Source of the DNA: Nostoc carneum NIES-2107 | GTDB lineage: Bacteria; Cyanobacteriota; Cyanobacteriia; Cyanobacteriales; Nostocaceae | Assembly (NCBI GenBank): GCA_002368155.1 | Contig: AP018180.1 | Coordinates: forward strand, 7,992,561 to 8,056,560 | DNA: 64,000 bases | Direction of reading: 5' to 3' | Shown here: piece after piece, positions 26,505 through 36,359 of the stretch | How the letters are laid out: each line of letters begins with the position of its first letter | Position numbering within the stretch: the stretch's first letter is position 1 | Translations under genes and position numbers: made by a program | Notes under the pieces: model-generated | What the model saw: only the letters and a program-made list of their open reading frames with translations | What the model was told of the DNA's origin: nothing | The model's database searches: none

Positions 26505-27491
26505 CTATTTACAAGCTGTTGCTAAGTTTTGCAAGTTAGCTTTCATAGCTTGGAAATAATGCTGCGGATCTGTGTCGCCATTTTCTAAAGAATCTAGGGT
26601 TTGCAAATTTAACTTCAAGTCTTGTGATAGACTTTTGAGTAATTTATTATCGATTCCTGGCTCGCTGAATAAGGCTTTAACTTTATATTTTTTTACTGCA
26701 TTAACTGCATTTTGTACATCGCTTGGTGAAAGTTGGTCTTCGGGGATTTCTACTACTGCAAGTTGCTTAAGGTTATAGCGTTGGGCTAAATATGGAAAGG
26801 CATCATGAAAAGTGACAAAGGTGCAGTTAGGATTTTTCTGCAAAGTTTGTTGAAATTCGCTATTTAAGCTGTCTAATTTTTGGATATAAGCTGTGGCGTT
26901 CGCTTCATAGATAGCTTTATTTTGGGGATCGGCTGCAATCAATCCATCCCGAATATTTGTTACTTGCTGTTTTGCCAAAACTGGATCTAGCCAAACGTGA
27001 GGATTACCCTCAGTATGTTCGTGATCGTGGTCTTTTTCCTCTTTCGCAGTGCTGACGATGGGTGAAATCTCTGCTAAAGGTTTAATCCCTTTACTGGCAT
27101 CAATTTCAGTTAATCGGGGATTTTGGGCATTTTTGACAGTTTCTTCCAGAAATTCTTCTAAGCCTAAACCATTTTTGACTAACACATTAGCTGTAGCGAT
27201 CGCTTTTACATTTTCTGGTTTGGCTTGATACTCATGTACCTCCGTACCCGGTGGTACTAAAATCTCTACTTCTGCTGCATCTCCAGCAACAGCTTTTGTA
27301 AACCAATATATAGGTAAAAATGTCGTTACTACTTTAGTTTTTTTAGCAGGCGGCGATACGTTAGATGCTGCTTGCTGATTTGCAGGTGATTGGTTACAAC
27401 CAGATGCAATGGATAGCATTAGCACAGCAATTAAAGGCAGAATACCACTTGTTTTTCTGCCTGTTTTAGGTTCTATATGATTGCGAACCAC
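26505..27491 (-). CDS. znuA: Zinc-binding lipoprotein of the Znu transporter
   Basis: The periplasmic metal-binding protein (328 residues, cluster A-I). A lipoprotein signal ends in LSIASGC with the lipid cysteine at about 32. Metal ligands are expected at EVHEYQAKP, NPHVWLDP, FVTFHDAF and the late FSEPGID. A histidine/acid loop (KDHDHEHTEGN) marks zinc rather than manganese binding. It is divergent from an SLH porin, with a Fur/Zur-like box between the two. Confidence 0.92.
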   Translation of the reverse strand: MVRNHIEPKTGRKTSGILPLIAVLMLSIASGCNQSPANQQAASNVSPPAKKTKVVTTFLPIYWFTKAVAGDAAEVEILVPPGTEVHEYQAKPENVKAIATANVLVKNGLGLEEFLEETVKNAQNPRLTEIDASKGIKPLAEISPIVSTAKEEKDHDHEHTEGNPHVWLDPVLAKQQVTNIRDGLIAADPQNKAIYEANATAYIQKLDSLNSEFQQTLQKNPNCTFVTFHDAFPYLAQRYNLKQLAVVEIPEDQLSPSDVQNAVNAVKKYKVKALFSEPGIDNKLLKSLSQDLKLNLQTLDSLENGDTDPQHYFQAMKANLQNLATACK

Positions 27492-27558
27492 AGTGTTTTC
27501 CCCTCCGGAAAGTAGCAGACGCTGCTTTCGTGAAAATTTTTATCGACAAAGTTCAGTA

Positions 27559-27591
27559 ATGAGTACTGAAAAAGTATTTTTCAGTACTCAT
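27559..27591. repeat. Perfect 15-base-pair hairpin upstream of znuA
   Basis: Arms ATGAGTACTGAAAAA and its exact complement enclose a 3-base loop, 67 bases upstream of the znuA start. It may be a dispersed palindromic repeat or a transcript structure in the znuA leader. Its A/T-tract ends would also let it act as a bidirectional terminator. Confidence 0.75.
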
Positions 27592-27696
27592 GTACTTAAT
27601 ACCAGACACCCTTGCTAGACACAGCACGGGCCAAACACCCCGCTACCAGGGCTTTGAATTCACTACTCTTGCTAATGAGTTGAATCTAAATCAATA

Positions 27697-27717
27697 TTAT
27701 AATAATTCTCATTCTCA
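27697..27717. promoter_or_regulatory. Fur/Zur-type box between znuA and the porin
   Basis: On the minus strand it reads TGAGAATGAGAATTATTAT plus AA, matching 17 of 21 bases of the TGATAATGAT-AATCATTATCA consensus of the Fur superfamily. It lies midway between the two divergent genes. With znuABC on one side, Zur is the likely binder, but a Fur box would look alike. Confidence 0.6.
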
Positions 27718-27905
27718 ATCAATTAAGGTGTCAGCAATTACTTGCACATCAATTTAAACCGCAAATGATTCATGATGATTCTCTGACGCAATCTTATATA
27801 AAAAAAATGTCGGCTCCTGGTAAGATACTGACAATAGTTTTTAATAAACCTGGTGAAACAGCAGGGTAGTAAAGCTATTTACTATCAATAGGTGTGAGGA
27901 AAAAA

Positions 27906-29534
27906 ATGCGGAAAGTATGGAAGTCTCTGCTGGCTGGTTCAACAGTTGGCGGTGTAATGCTATTTTTAGGTGCAGCAGCCGTTGCGGGTGAAATTAGTGA
28001 GCCGCTTGTTGCAGCTGACCAAAAACAAGAGATTGAGAATTCCCCGCAACAACAGGTAATGTCCCAAGTTACCTCAGTATCTCAACTGTCAGATGTGCAG
28101 CCTACCGATTGGGCATTTCAAGCATTGCAATCGTTGGTAGAACGTTATGGTTGTATTGCAGGATATCCCAACGGCACATTTGGAGGTAATCGCGCACTCA
28201 CAAGATATGAGTTTGCTGCTGGTTTAAATGCTTGTCTCAATCGTGTGAATGAACTGATTGCGACTAGCACTGCGGAGTTAGTCACAAAAGAAGATTTAGC
28301 CACACTGCAAAGATTGCAAGAGAATTTCTCTGCTGAACTGGCGACATTACGGGGTCGAGTAGATGCTTTAGAGGCGAAAACGGCGGAGTTAGAAGCGAAT
28401 CAATTTTCCACTACTTCCAAACTGCAAGGAGAAGTTGTTGCTGTAGTTAGCGATGTTTTCTCTGGTAGCCAAGTCAACGGCGCAGAAATTACAGATCAGA
28501 ATACAACTTTAGGGGCGCGCGCAAGAATCGAATTTGTCACTAGCTTCACAGGCAAAGATACACTCTTCACAAGAATTCAAGTAAATAATATTCTCAGCCC
28601 TAATATTGGCACACCAGAGGGGAGCTTGTTCTTTGCTGGGGAAGATGGTAATACGAATGCATTTATCGATGCGCTATATTACCAATTTCCTATTGGCGAA
28701 AAATTACAAGTAATTGCCTTAGCTAATGCTGGGGCAGCAGATGACATTACTGATACAATTAATCTCTTTGATGGGGATGGTAGCTTTGGTGCTTTGTCTA
28801 CTTTTGGTACTCGCAACTCCATTTATTATCAGATGGATGGTGCTGGCTTAGGTATCAACTATGATTTTAGCGAGCAATTAGCATTGAGTTTGGGGTATTT
28901 GAGCAGTGCAGCTAATGACCCAACGCCTGGAAATGGTTTATTTAATGGTGCGTATGGTGCTTTAGCCCAACTCACTTTTAAACCAAGCGATCGCTTGAAG
29001 GTTGGCTTCACTTACATCAATGCTTACAATCAACAACTGGGAACAGGTAGCAACCGCGCCAATGTTACTTCTTTCCTGAATGATGTTGTCCTCAATTTAG
29101 GCGGAGCTGAACCGGTATCAACGATTAGTAATTCTTACGGGTTAGAAGCCTCTTTTGCTCTTAGTGAAAAATTGGTGCTGGGTGGTTGGGTTGGATATAC
29201 CAACACGCGGAACTTATCGACAGGTGGAGACTTAATCAACCGTGGAAGTGTTGATATCTGGAACTGGGCCGTGACTTTAGGATTACCAGACCTGGGTAAA
29301 AAAGGCAACTTAGCAGGTTTCATCTTCGGTATGGAACCAAAAGTTACGAGTTCCACCATTGATGGATTGCCGGAAGACCCGAATACTTCTTATCATATTG
29401 AAGCTTTCTACCAGTACAAGGTCAGCGACAATATCACCATTACCCCTGGAGTAATTTGGTTGACAGCACCAGATCATAACGAGCAAAACGATAATGTTGT
29501 GATTGGTGCGCTCAGAACTACATTTAGTTTCTAG
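27906..29534 (+). CDS. SLH-domain outer-membrane porin (OprB-like)
   Basis: The cyanobacterial porin plan: signal peptide (LLAGSTVGGVMLFLGAAAVA), an SLH domain (about 60-115, with DWAFQALQSLVERYGCIAGY) that binds wall polysaccharide, a coiled coil (about 115-165), then an OprB-type beta-barrel ending in an aromatic residue (TTFSF). I use the ATG at 27906 because GAGGA stands 5 bases upstream; a GTG at 27894 would add four codons. It is divergent from znuABC and shares the Fur/Zur-type box, so it may serve metal entry across the outer membrane; this is inference. Confidence 0.9.
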   Translation: MRKVWKSLLAGSTVGGVMLFLGAAAVAGEISEPLVAADQKQEIENSPQQQVMSQVTSVSQLSDVQPTDWAFQALQSLVERYGCIAGYPNGTFGGNRALTRYEFAAGLNACLNRVNELIATSTAELVTKEDLATLQRLQENFSAELATLRGRVDALEAKTAELEANQFSTTSKLQGEVVAVVSDVFSGSQVNGAEITDQNTTLGARARIEFVTSFTGKDTLFTRIQVNNILSPNIGTPEGSLFFAGEDGNTNAFIDALYYQFPIGEKLQVIALANAGAADDITDTINLFDGDGSFGALSTFGTRNSIYYQMDGAGLGINYDFSEQLALSLGYLSSAANDPTPGNGLFNGAYGALAQLTFKPSDRLKVGFTYINAYNQQLGTGSNRANVTSFLNDVVLNLGGAEPVSTISNSYGLEASFALSEKLVLGGWVGYTNTRNLSTGGDLINRGSVDIWNWAVTLGLPDLGKKGNLAGFIFGMEPKVTSSTIDGLPEDPNTSYHIEAFYQYKVSDNITITPGVIWLTAPDHNEQNDNVVIGALRTTFSF

Positions 29535-29564
29535 CTGTTCACAAAAGACGCAGAAATTAATATG

Positions 29565-29596
29565 AAAAACTCCATCCCCTTGTGGGTGGAGTTTTT
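29565..29596 (+). terminator. Terminator of the porin gene
   Basis: AAAAACTCCA pairs with TGGAGTTTTT across a short G/C-rich top, 30 bases after the porin stop and ending in a T run. Confidence 0.75.
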
Positions 29597-29720
29597 GGGC
29601 ATTGGGAATTGGGCATTGGGCATGGAAAAGAACATACTAATGCCCTATGCCCCAAGCGGCGGGGAGAACAACCTCGTTCACTCACAAGGGGATGGAGTGT
29701 CCCGCCGCTTTCAATAGATA

Positions 29721-29766
29721 AACCCGGTAGGGGCTAAGATAATCAGACCGCCTACCGGGGTTTTTA
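29721..29766 (+). terminator. Second stem-loop terminator
   Basis: AACCCGGTAGG pairs with CCTACCGGGGTT (one bulged base) around a 19-base loop and is followed by TTTTT. Confidence 0.6.
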
Positions 29767-30235
29767 GTATTTTCTGGCCATGTTTGATCAGGTTAGCGCT
29801 TATTTGTCATAAATAATGCTTTATCCTTATTTAAGTTAACTAACTTGTGCATCATCAGTCTTTAAGAACAGTAAAGAAATAGGTTAAGTTGTCGTTAACA
29901 GAAAATTATCGCCTATCAATAACTGCGTGAGTTGTGTAGATAAAAACTCATACAGAAACCAACTTGCAGATAGTTAAGGATGAATTTTGTTCAAATTAGA
30001 TATTTTTGGGGAATCCTCATTAAAGAGGGCAAAACTTTTTGCTTGTGCCAGCCAGTGAAGTTCAAGCCGTGCCAATAAGCCCTCACCATCAAAAACTCCA
30101 TCGACAAGGGGATAGAGTTTTGGGCATGGCAGAGAGTCCAATGCCCAAAACCCCAAGTCGGTAGTGAGCAACCTCAATTAGTAATCAGGGTAGAGAATTT
30201 GGCACCGACTGTTGATGAACTAAAATTTCTAACTT
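29767..30235. other. Spacer with a degenerate copy of the porin terminator repeat
   Basis: No gene is supported. Around 30085-30165 the sequence AAAAACTCCATCGACAAGG and a GGGCATGG stretch echo the terminator region at 29565-29630, suggesting a dispersed repeat. The promoter of the sensor kinase must lie at the right end. Confidence 0.4.
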
Positions 30236-32995
30236 ATGAAAACCCATCCATTATCCAGTAAATTCCGGGTATTGCCACTACAACTTGTACTCATTGTTCC
30301 TTTTGTGATGCAAGTATTTGCTGCAGTCGGATTGGTGGGATATTTGTCATTTAAAAACGGTGAAAAAGCGGTTCAGGAGCTAGCAGAACAGTTAATGAAG
30401 CGAACTACCAGTGAGGTAGATAACCATTTAGATGCTTACCTATCGATTCCGCATAAAGTAAATCAGATCAATGCTAATGCAATTCGGATGGGATTGCTGG
30501 ATGTACGCGATCGCAAAACTGTTGGTAAGTTCTTCTGGCACGAAATGCAAGCTTATGACTTAACCTACATCAGCATTAACCTTCCCACCGGAGAAGGGGG
30601 TGGAGCCGGTCGTTACGATGGCAAGACTGTCACTATTGACGATAACGTCGCCAAAACGCCCAGCCAACCCAAAAATATGACAACTTACTTGGCAGATAAT
30701 GATGGTAACCGGACTCAAATCTTGGCGACGGCTACCTGGGATACCCTTAACGAGATTAATTACACTGAACCCGCCAAAGCAGGAAAACCTATTTGGACTC
30801 GCATCTATACTTACTACGATCCTGCTTTTCCTCCTTATATTGCAGCATCAGCAGGTAGACCAATTTATGATGCCAACAAAAACTTGATTGCTGTAGTCGG
30901 GGTTGATATCCATTTATTGAAACTCAGCGAATTTTTACGCAAATTAGATATCAGTCGTGCTGGGCAAGTGTTAATTATAGAGCGCGATGGTATGTTGGTT
31001 GCCAATTCTGCACCAGAGCAACCTTTTAAGGTAGTCAATAACGAAATTCAGCGGCTCAAAGCAACAGAGAGTCCTAATCCTATAGTGCAAGGTCTTGCTA
31101 AAGAACTGCAAAAAAGCATTCCTAACTTACAATCCATCACCAATACACAAAAACTGAATGTCAATTTTCAGGGAGAACATTACCATGTGCATATTGATCC
31201 CTGGCGCGATGAATATGGCTTGAATTGGTTGGTTGTGACTAGCGTGCCAGAAAATACCTTCATGGCACAGATAAACGCTAACACCCAGGCAACTATCTTA
31301 CTTTGTGTTGGGGCGCTGGGAGTGGCAACAGTGGTTGGATTCTTAACCTCTCGCTGGATTGCACGTCCCATCCTCCGCCTGAATCAAGCTAGCCAGGCAA
31401 TGGCACAGGGTAATCTAGACCAGACTGTGAAAGATGGCAACATCAAGGAATTCAACATTCTCGCCCATTCTTTTAACCACATGGTAGGGCAATTGCGTGA
31501 CTCATTCACTGCTTTAGAAAAAAGTAATGCAGAGTTAGAAGCACGGGTAGAAGAACGCACCGCCCAACTGCAACAAGCAAAGCAAGCTGCAGAAGCTGCA
31601 AACCACAGCAAGAGTAAATTTCTTGCTAATATGAACCACGAACTACGAACTCCTCTGAACGGTATCCTTGGCTATGCCCAGATTCTTCAACGCGATCCAG
31701 CGACTACCGAAAAGCAACAAAAGGGATTAGGCGTGATTCATCAGTGCGGTTCCCATCTATTGACGCTGATCAATGACATTCTGGATCTGTCTAAATTGGA
31801 AGTGCAGAAGATGGATCTCTATCCTCAAGATTTCCATTTAGCTAACTTCCTCATCTCCACAGTAGAAATTTGCCGCATCAAAGCCGAGCAAAAGGGGGTA
31901 GCTTTTAATTACCACCCTGCTGGCAATCTACCAATCGCAGTTTATGCCGATGATAAACGCCTACGGCAAGTTTTGCTTAACCTCCTCAGCAATGCGGTGA
32001 AATTTACCGATTTTGGCAGCGTGAGTTTTAGCGTTGAGGCTTTAGAGAAGAAGGAAATTGGCGATCACCTCTCCACTAGAATCCGCTTCCAGGTATCTGA
32101 TACAGGTATTGGCGTAGCAAAAGAAAAACTAGCAGTTATCTTTTTACCCTTTGAACAAGCCGGGAAACGCGATCGCAATAGTGAAGGTACTGGCTTAGGG
32201 TTGGCGATCAGTCAGCAAATTGTGGAGATGATGGGTGGCACAATTCAAGTAAAAAGCATTCTCGGTAAAGGTAGCAGCTTCTGGTTTGAAATAGATTTAC
32301 CCACGGCTACCGATTGGCTGTCCCAAAATGGGAATAACCAGCAAAAGGTAATAGGCTATCAAGGTGAACGGCGCAAAATTTTAGTGATTGACGATCACCG
32401 AGAGAATCGTGCTGTGGTAATTGGAATGCTGGAACCCCTGGGTTTCAAGATGATGGAGGCAGACAATGGTCAGACGGGATTGGATAAAGCAATCCAGATG
32501 CATCCCGATTTGATTATTACCGATGTCATGATGTCAAAGATGAATGGGCTGGAAATGACTCGCCGCCTGCGCCAACTGTCAGATTTTACCAAACTACCAA
32601 TTATCGCTTCTCCTGCTAGTCTGTCTCAGGTGGATATGCAAGAAACGATGGACGCAGGTTGTAATAGCTTTTTCCCCAAGCCAATTGAATTCACTGGATT
32701 ATTACGTGAGTTACAGCAGCACTTGGATTTGCATTGGATTTATGAAACTCCACCGCAGACAGATGAAGCCTGTGCTGCAGAAGACAATCCCACAGATTGG
32801 CTTGTACCAGCACCAGCCGAATTGACAGCCCTGTATCAAGCGGCACAGGATGGATTTATGGCTGACATTCAGCAGGAAGCCAACCGATTGAAGCAACTCA
32901 ATCCCCAATATGCACCTTTTGCGAACAAGCTACTAGATTTGAGTCAGAAGTTTGATGACGAAAGCATAATAAATTTACTACAAGCAAATATGTAG
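30236..32995 (+). CDS. Hybrid sensor histidine kinase (Cache-HAMP-HK-REC)
   Basis: A membrane sensor of 919 residues. Transmembrane helix 1 is at about 15-38, followed by a periplasmic double-Cache domain (about 40-345), helix 2 (about 351-372) and HAMP (to about 425), then a coiled coil. HisKA holds the H in [15 protein letters not shown], and the HATPase has [18 protein letters not shown] and GTGLGLAIS. The receiver (about 715-830) keeps VIDDH, the phospho-Asp in IITDVMM, and the lysine in FFPKP. A conserved helical tail follows. It senses an unknown small ligand outside the cell. A REC-kinase gene starts 75 bases downstream and probably forms a relay with it. Confidence 0.9.
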   Translation: MKTHPLSSKFRVLPLQLVLIVPFVMQVFAAVGLVGYLSFKNGEKAVQELAEQLMKRTTSEVDNHLDAYLSIPHKVNQINANAIRMGLLDVRDRKTVGKFFWHEMQAYDLTYISINLPTGEGGGAGRYDGKTVTIDDNVAKTPSQPKNMTTYLADNDGNRTQILATATWDTLNEINYTEPAKAGKPIWTRIYTYYDPAFPPYIAASAGRPIYDANKNLIAVVGVDIHLLKLSEFLRKLDISRAGQVLIIERDGMLVANSAPEQPFKVVNNEIQRLKATESPNPIVQGLAKELQKSIPNLQSITNTQKLNVNFQGEHYHVHIDPWRDEYGLNWLVVTSVPENTFMAQINANTQATILLCVGALGVATVVGFLTSRWIARPILRLNQASQAMAQGNLDQTVKDGNIKEFNILAHSFNHMVGQLRDSFTALEKSNAELEARVEERTAQLQQAKQAAEAANHSKSKFLANMNHELRTPLNGILGYAQILQRDPATTEKQQKGLGVIHQCGSHLLTLINDILDLSKLEVQKMDLYPQDFHLANFLISTVEICRIKAEQKGVAFNYHPAGNLPIAVYADDKRLRQVLLNLLSNAVKFTDFGSVSFSVEALEKKEIGDHLSTRIRFQVSDTGIGVAKEKLAVIFLPFEQAGKRDRNSEGTGLGLAISQQIVEMMGGTIQVKSILGKGSSFWFEIDLPTATDWLSQNGNNQQKVIGYQGERRKILVIDDHRENRAVVIGMLEPLGFKMMEADNGQTGLDKAIQMHPDLIITDVMMSKMNGLEMTRRLRQLSDFTKLPIIASPASLSQVDMQETMDAGCNSFFPKPIEFTGLLRELQQHLDLHWIYETPPQTDEACAAEDNPTDWLVPAPAELTALYQAAQDGFMADIQQEANRLKQLNPQYAPFANKLLDLSQKFDDESIINLLQANM

Positions 32996-33070
32996 TTATA
33001 CGTAGTAAAATTGGCTGTTAAAAATGTCCGTTTTTATTTTCTATTTTTAATTATTCTAAGGAGTTCATCC

Positions 33071-34357
33071 ATGATTGTTGAAACCACTGCCCGCACCGGA
33101 ACAATTTTAGTAGTGGATGATAACCCTACCAATATTCAAGTTTTGTTTGATATTTTAAGTGAAATTGGCTACCGAGTCGCGATCGCAAAAAGTGGGGAAG
33201 CAGCTTTACAACGTCTCCAGTCTTACCATCCCGATCTGATTTTGCTAGATGTGATGATGCCGGGAATTGATGGGTTTGAAACTTGCCAACGGCTCAAATC
33301 TCAAGCAGAATTCAGCGATATTCCGGTAATTTTTATGACTGCCCTTTCGGATACAGTGGATAAGGTCAAAGGGTTGAGTTTGGGTGCTGTGGATTACATT
33401 ACCAAACCCATCCAACACGAAGAAGCACTGGCTAGAATTCGAGTACATTTGCAACTGCACAATTCCCAACAAGTTCTCGAACAACGCACCACCGAACTTT
33501 CGCAAGCGCTGGAAGACTTAAAACAGGCACAGGTGCATTTAGTGCAGAGTGAGAAGATGTCTTCCCTTGGGCAATTAGTAGCAGGTTTAGCCCACGAAAT
33601 CAACAACCCCGTCAACTTTATTTATGGCAATCTCAAACCTGCTGAAGAACATATCCGAGATTTGATTACTTTTGTCTCTTTATACCGAGAATGTCATCCC
33701 GAACCCCATCCGGAAATTCAAGCTTGGATGGAAGAAGTAGATATAGATTATCTCACCGAAGACTTGCCCAAGTTGCTCAATTCTCTCAAAATAGGAAGCG
33801 ATCGCATCCGTCAACTTGTTGTTTCTCTACGCAACTTCTCGCGTTTAGATGAAAGCGAACTCAAACCCGCCGATATTCACACAGGTATTGATAGTACTTT
33901 GCTGATTTTGCAACATCGCCTCAAAGGTAGCCCCGATCATCCCACAATCCAAGTGATCAAAGACTATGGACAAGTGCCAATGGTGGAATGTTACCCCAGC
34001 CAACTCAATCAGGTAGTAATGAATCTGCTGAGTAATGCTATTGATGCGCTGGAAGAGTCTAAAGTTAACACCACACCGCAAATTACCATTCGTACCTTCG
34101 TTAACAATGATCACTGGATGACGATTGCGATCGCAGATAACGGTATTGGTATCAGAGAGGAAATCCGTTCTCAACTTTTCGATCCCTTCTTCACTACCAA
34201 ACCTATAGGCAAAGGTACTGGATTGGGATTGTCTATTAGCTATCAAATTATTACTCAAAAACACAACGGTAAAATTTACTGTAATTCCACTCCTGGGCAA
34301 GGTACAGAATTTATCGTACAAATTCCACTGCAAAAAGTAATATGTCAGATTGCTTAG
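33071..34357 (+). CDS. Response regulator-histidine kinase fusion
   Basis: A cytoplasmic protein of 428 residues. The N-terminal receiver has VVDDN, the phospho-Asp in LILLDVMMPG and the lysine in YITKPI. A short coiled coil follows, then HisKA (AGLAHEINNPVNF) and HATPase (VVMNLLSNAIDAL, DNGIGI, GTGLGLSIS). The start is the ATG at 33071, preceded by AAGGAG at the right distance; an in-frame TTG start upstream (33011) has no ribosome site. It shares a strand with the hybrid kinase and may take phosphate from it. The output is not visible. Confidence 0.9.
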   Translation: MIVETTARTGTILVVDDNPTNIQVLFDILSEIGYRVAIAKSGEAALQRLQSYHPDLILLDVMMPGIDGFETCQRLKSQAEFSDIPVIFMTALSDTVDKVKGLSLGAVDYITKPIQHEEALARIRVHLQLHNSQQVLEQRTTELSQALEDLKQAQVHLVQSEKMSSLGQLVAGLAHEINNPVNFIYGNLKPAEEHIRDLITFVSLYRECHPEPHPEIQAWMEEVDIDYLTEDLPKLLNSLKIGSDRIRQLVVSLRNFSRLDESELKPADIHTGIDSTLLILQHRLKGSPDHPTIQVIKDYGQVPMVECYPSQLNQVVMNLLSNAIDALEESKVNTTPQITIRTFVNNDHWMTIAIADNGIGIREEIRSQLFDPFFTTKPIGKGTGLGLSISYQIITQKHNGKIYCNSTPGQGTEFIVQIPLQKVICQIA

Positions 34358-34412
34358 AAATTTCCCTTTGTTATTTATCATTTGGCGTTTGGCAAGAGTC
34401 AAAAGTCAAAAT

Positions 34413-34606
34413 TCAGATTTGACTTTTGAATTGTTCTTGAAAGGCTTGCTTTTCTTCTGGAGTACCCGCTAACCGCAAATTGGCTCAGATGCAGCAAAGC
34501 GCTGCTTAACCCAACTGAAAGCTTGTTGTAATTGGGCAAGGGATGAGGGATTAATCGAAACTAACCCTTCTGCGGGAGCAACGTGATTTGGTGAGATCGG
34601 GTAAAA
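34413..34606 (-). pseudogene. Remnant of a protein gene, one frameshift
   Basis: The minus strand reads FYPISPNHVAPAEGLVSINP and continues through LAQLQQAFSWVKQRFAASEP before a stop, then resumes one frame over as NLRLAGTPEEKQAFQEQFK to a second stop. Both halves look like real protein and would join across the shift. No start or upstream part is present. I do not recognise the parent family. Confidence 0.4.
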
Positions 34607-34681
34607 AACAAGCGATCGCAGGGGGGAAATTCTTAATTCCAATTACCCATTACCAATTACCCAATGACAACAAAACAACAG

Positions 34682-34969
34682 CTATGAAGCTGATTCGGAA
34701 TCGTTAAATAACAACAAGCGTGCTGCGAGTATGGCAAATCCTACAGCCGCGATCGCTTTTAAGACACGGGTGGGTAAAAATTCTGCCACTGCTCCCCCAG
34801 CTAATGCTCCCAACAAGCTAGTTAATACTAGAGCGATCGCAGTCGCAAAAAACACAGCGCGACGAGACTGACTGCGTCCCGAAAGCGCGATCGCAGCTAA
34901 CTGACTTTTATCACCTAATTCTGATAAAAAAACTGTAATAAAGCTTAGTCCTAAAAGATGCCAATCCAT
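34682..34969 (-). CDS. Half-size GDT1/TMEM165 cation exporter subunit
   Basis: A 95-residue membrane protein with three hydrophobic segments and the family signature ELGDKSQ at about residues 16-22. Full-size members have two such halves and export manganese or calcium; cyanobacteria often have two half-size proteins encoded side by side that must pair. The other half is the next gene upstream, 58 bases away on the same strand. Manganese export is inferred from cyanobacterial relatives. Confidence 0.85.
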   Translation of the reverse strand: MDWHLLGLSFITVFLSELGDKSQLAAIALSGRSQSRRAVFFATAIALVLTSLLGALAGGAVAEFLPTRVLKAIAAVGFAILAARLLLFNDSESAS

Positions 34970-35027
34970 AATTAATTGAGATAAGGGAACTGTTGAATAT
35001 TGACTTTTAACTGTTGACTATTGGCTA

Positions 35028-35456
35028 TTAACCGATGATTACATCCCAAAAGAGCATGATGGAAATTAGCAATAACATCACACCTGCTGATGTCTCTACG
35101 GTTTTGGGACTAAGTCGCTTGGCTATCCAGCCTCCTAACAGTACGCCTAATAAGCTGGTTGTAATCAATGCAGCTGCAGAACCCATAAACACTAACCAAG
35201 GTGCATGAGATTCTGCACTCATTAATAAGGTAGACAGCTGAGTTTTATCACCAATCTCAGCCAGAAAGATGGTAACAAAGGTAGTACCAAAAATAACTGC
35301 TACTGATTCTTGCTTTTTGGGGCTATCGGCTACTACAGGCTGAAGTGGCTCAATGGTTGCAGTCGTTAAGTTAATATCGGTACTGTCCTTTAGTTCTGGC
35401 TGGTTTTCAGTCTGAGAGATTTTAGAAAGGCTTAGAGGTGCAGAATCAAGTTTCAC
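35028..35456 (-). CDS. Half-size GDT1/TMEM165 cation exporter, partner subunit
   Basis: A protein of 142 residues. A polar ~50-residue N-terminal extension precedes three membrane segments, with the signature EIGDKTQ at about 68-74. It pairs with the 95-residue protein downstream to give the two-signature unit seen in full-size GDT1 exporters. The N-terminal extension is not part of the family core and might be regulatory or a membrane-targeting segment. Confidence 0.85.
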   Translation of the reverse strand: MKLDSAPLSLSKISQTENQPELKDSTDINLTTATIEPLQPVVADSPKKQESVAVIFGTTFVTIFLAEIGDKTQLSTLLMSAESHAPWLVFMGSAAALITTSLLGVLLGGWIAKRLSPKTVETSAGVMLLLISIMLFWDVIIG

Positions 35457-35559
35457 AGGCAGTATATTTGGATTACTAGATTGTTTTCATATTCTTCTCA
35501 TTTTCTCAGATTGTTGTAATAAATTGCAACTAGTATTGAGCTATAGTTACAAATTTCAG

Positions 35560-35910
35560 CTAAAAACCGACAGCTTTGTTGAAACGAATGAGTTCCAAGC
35601 TGCGATCGCCATATACTCCTTCTATCTGTTGACGACAGCAGTCAATTGCAAAATCGTTTAACTCTTCTGGTTCTATACCATACATATCTTGAAATATCTC
35701 TGCTTCCACACGACAGAAACGCGGACGATTGGCGTAAATCCGACATTCGCGGGTGATATGGTCAAAATTAACGCACCATCCACCTTCGCCTACCATGCTC
35801 ATGTACAGTTCCAGTTCTGCGGGTGAAAGATACTCTTCTATATCTGGACGATCTGCTGGATCGAGATTACAGCAGGCTCCACATTGTTTTATACACTGCC
35901 AAGTTGCCAT
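35560..35910 (-). CDS. YkgJ-family cysteine-cluster protein
   Basis: A protein of 116 residues with the pattern CIKQCGACC near the start, GWCVNFD and ECRIYANRPRFCR in the middle, and a late DCC. These cysteines are those of the YkgJ (zinc- or iron-sulfur-binding) family of unknown function. It lies 103 bases upstream of the GDT1 pair on the same strand. Confidence 0.85.
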   Translation of the reverse strand: MATWQCIKQCGACCNLDPADRPDIEEYLSPAELELYMSMVGEGGWCVNFDHITRECRIYANRPRFCRVEAEIFQDMYGIEPEELNDFAIDCCRQQIEGVYGDRSLELIRFNKAVGF

Positions 35911-35930
35911 GATTTGTTGTTTGTCCTTTG

Positions 35931-36096
35931 TTATTTGTCATTTGTTATTTGTCATTGGGTAATTGGTAATGGGTAATTGGTAATGGGTAATTGGTAATTG
36001 AATTTCCCCCTCATCTTCCTCATCTTCCTCATCTCCCCAATCCCCAGTCCCCAGTCCCCAGTCCCCAATCCCCAATCCCCAATCCCCAGCCCCCCA
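35931..36096. repeat. STRR arrays of two types
   Basis: Successive arrays of TTTGTYA, GGGTAATTGGTAAT and, further on, CCCCAGT/CCCCAAT units. They fill most of the gap between the YkgJ gene and the psb30 promoter. Confidence 0.85.
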
Positions 36097-36227
36097 TCTT
36101 ACATTTTTATTTCTTTTTTTATAATTTTGTTAAGTAAATTAAATCTAGCAGTCCATCGCCGGATATGATCGATACCGGGTTTTGCAATTGCAGTTATTGA
36201 ATCTTTTAAGACAATTGGGAGGAAACA

Positions 36228-36359
36228 ATGTTTGGATTGTTTGATGCTCTAGCCAATATCAATTGGGAAGTTATTTTTCAACTACTGTTTGTGGCGTTGA
36301 TTGTACTTGCTGGGCCTGCGGTAATTTTTGTTTTAGCATTTCGCAACGGCGACCTGTAA
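36228..36359 (+). CDS. psb30: Photosystem II protein Psb30 (Ycf12)
   Basis: A 43-residue protein with a single membrane helix: [20 protein letters not shown], then a hydrophobic stretch with the conserved AGPAVIF, then the FRNGDL end. This is the Psb30/Ycf12 pattern (N-I-N-x-E-V-I ... AGP ... R-x-G-[DN]-L). It is a small subunit at the edge of the photosystem II core near cytochrome b559. The ribosome site GGGAGG lies 5 bases before the ATG. It is monocistronic, with no photosynthesis genes nearby. Confidence 0.9.
   Translation: MFGLFDALANINWEVIFQLLFVALIVLAGPAVIFVLAFRNGDL

Noticed and set aside
27559-27591. Zur operator in the perfect hairpin
   Set aside because: Its ATGAGTACTGAAAAA arms do not fit the TGATAATnATTATCA pattern; the box at 27697-27717 fits far better.
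29974-30177. 67-residue minus-strand frame
   Set aside because: It lies over degenerate intergenic repeats, has no ribosome site and no protein-like pattern.
33845-34402. 185-residue minus-strand frame opposite the receiver-kinase
   Set aside because: Antisense to a histidine kinase with all its motifs; no features of its own.
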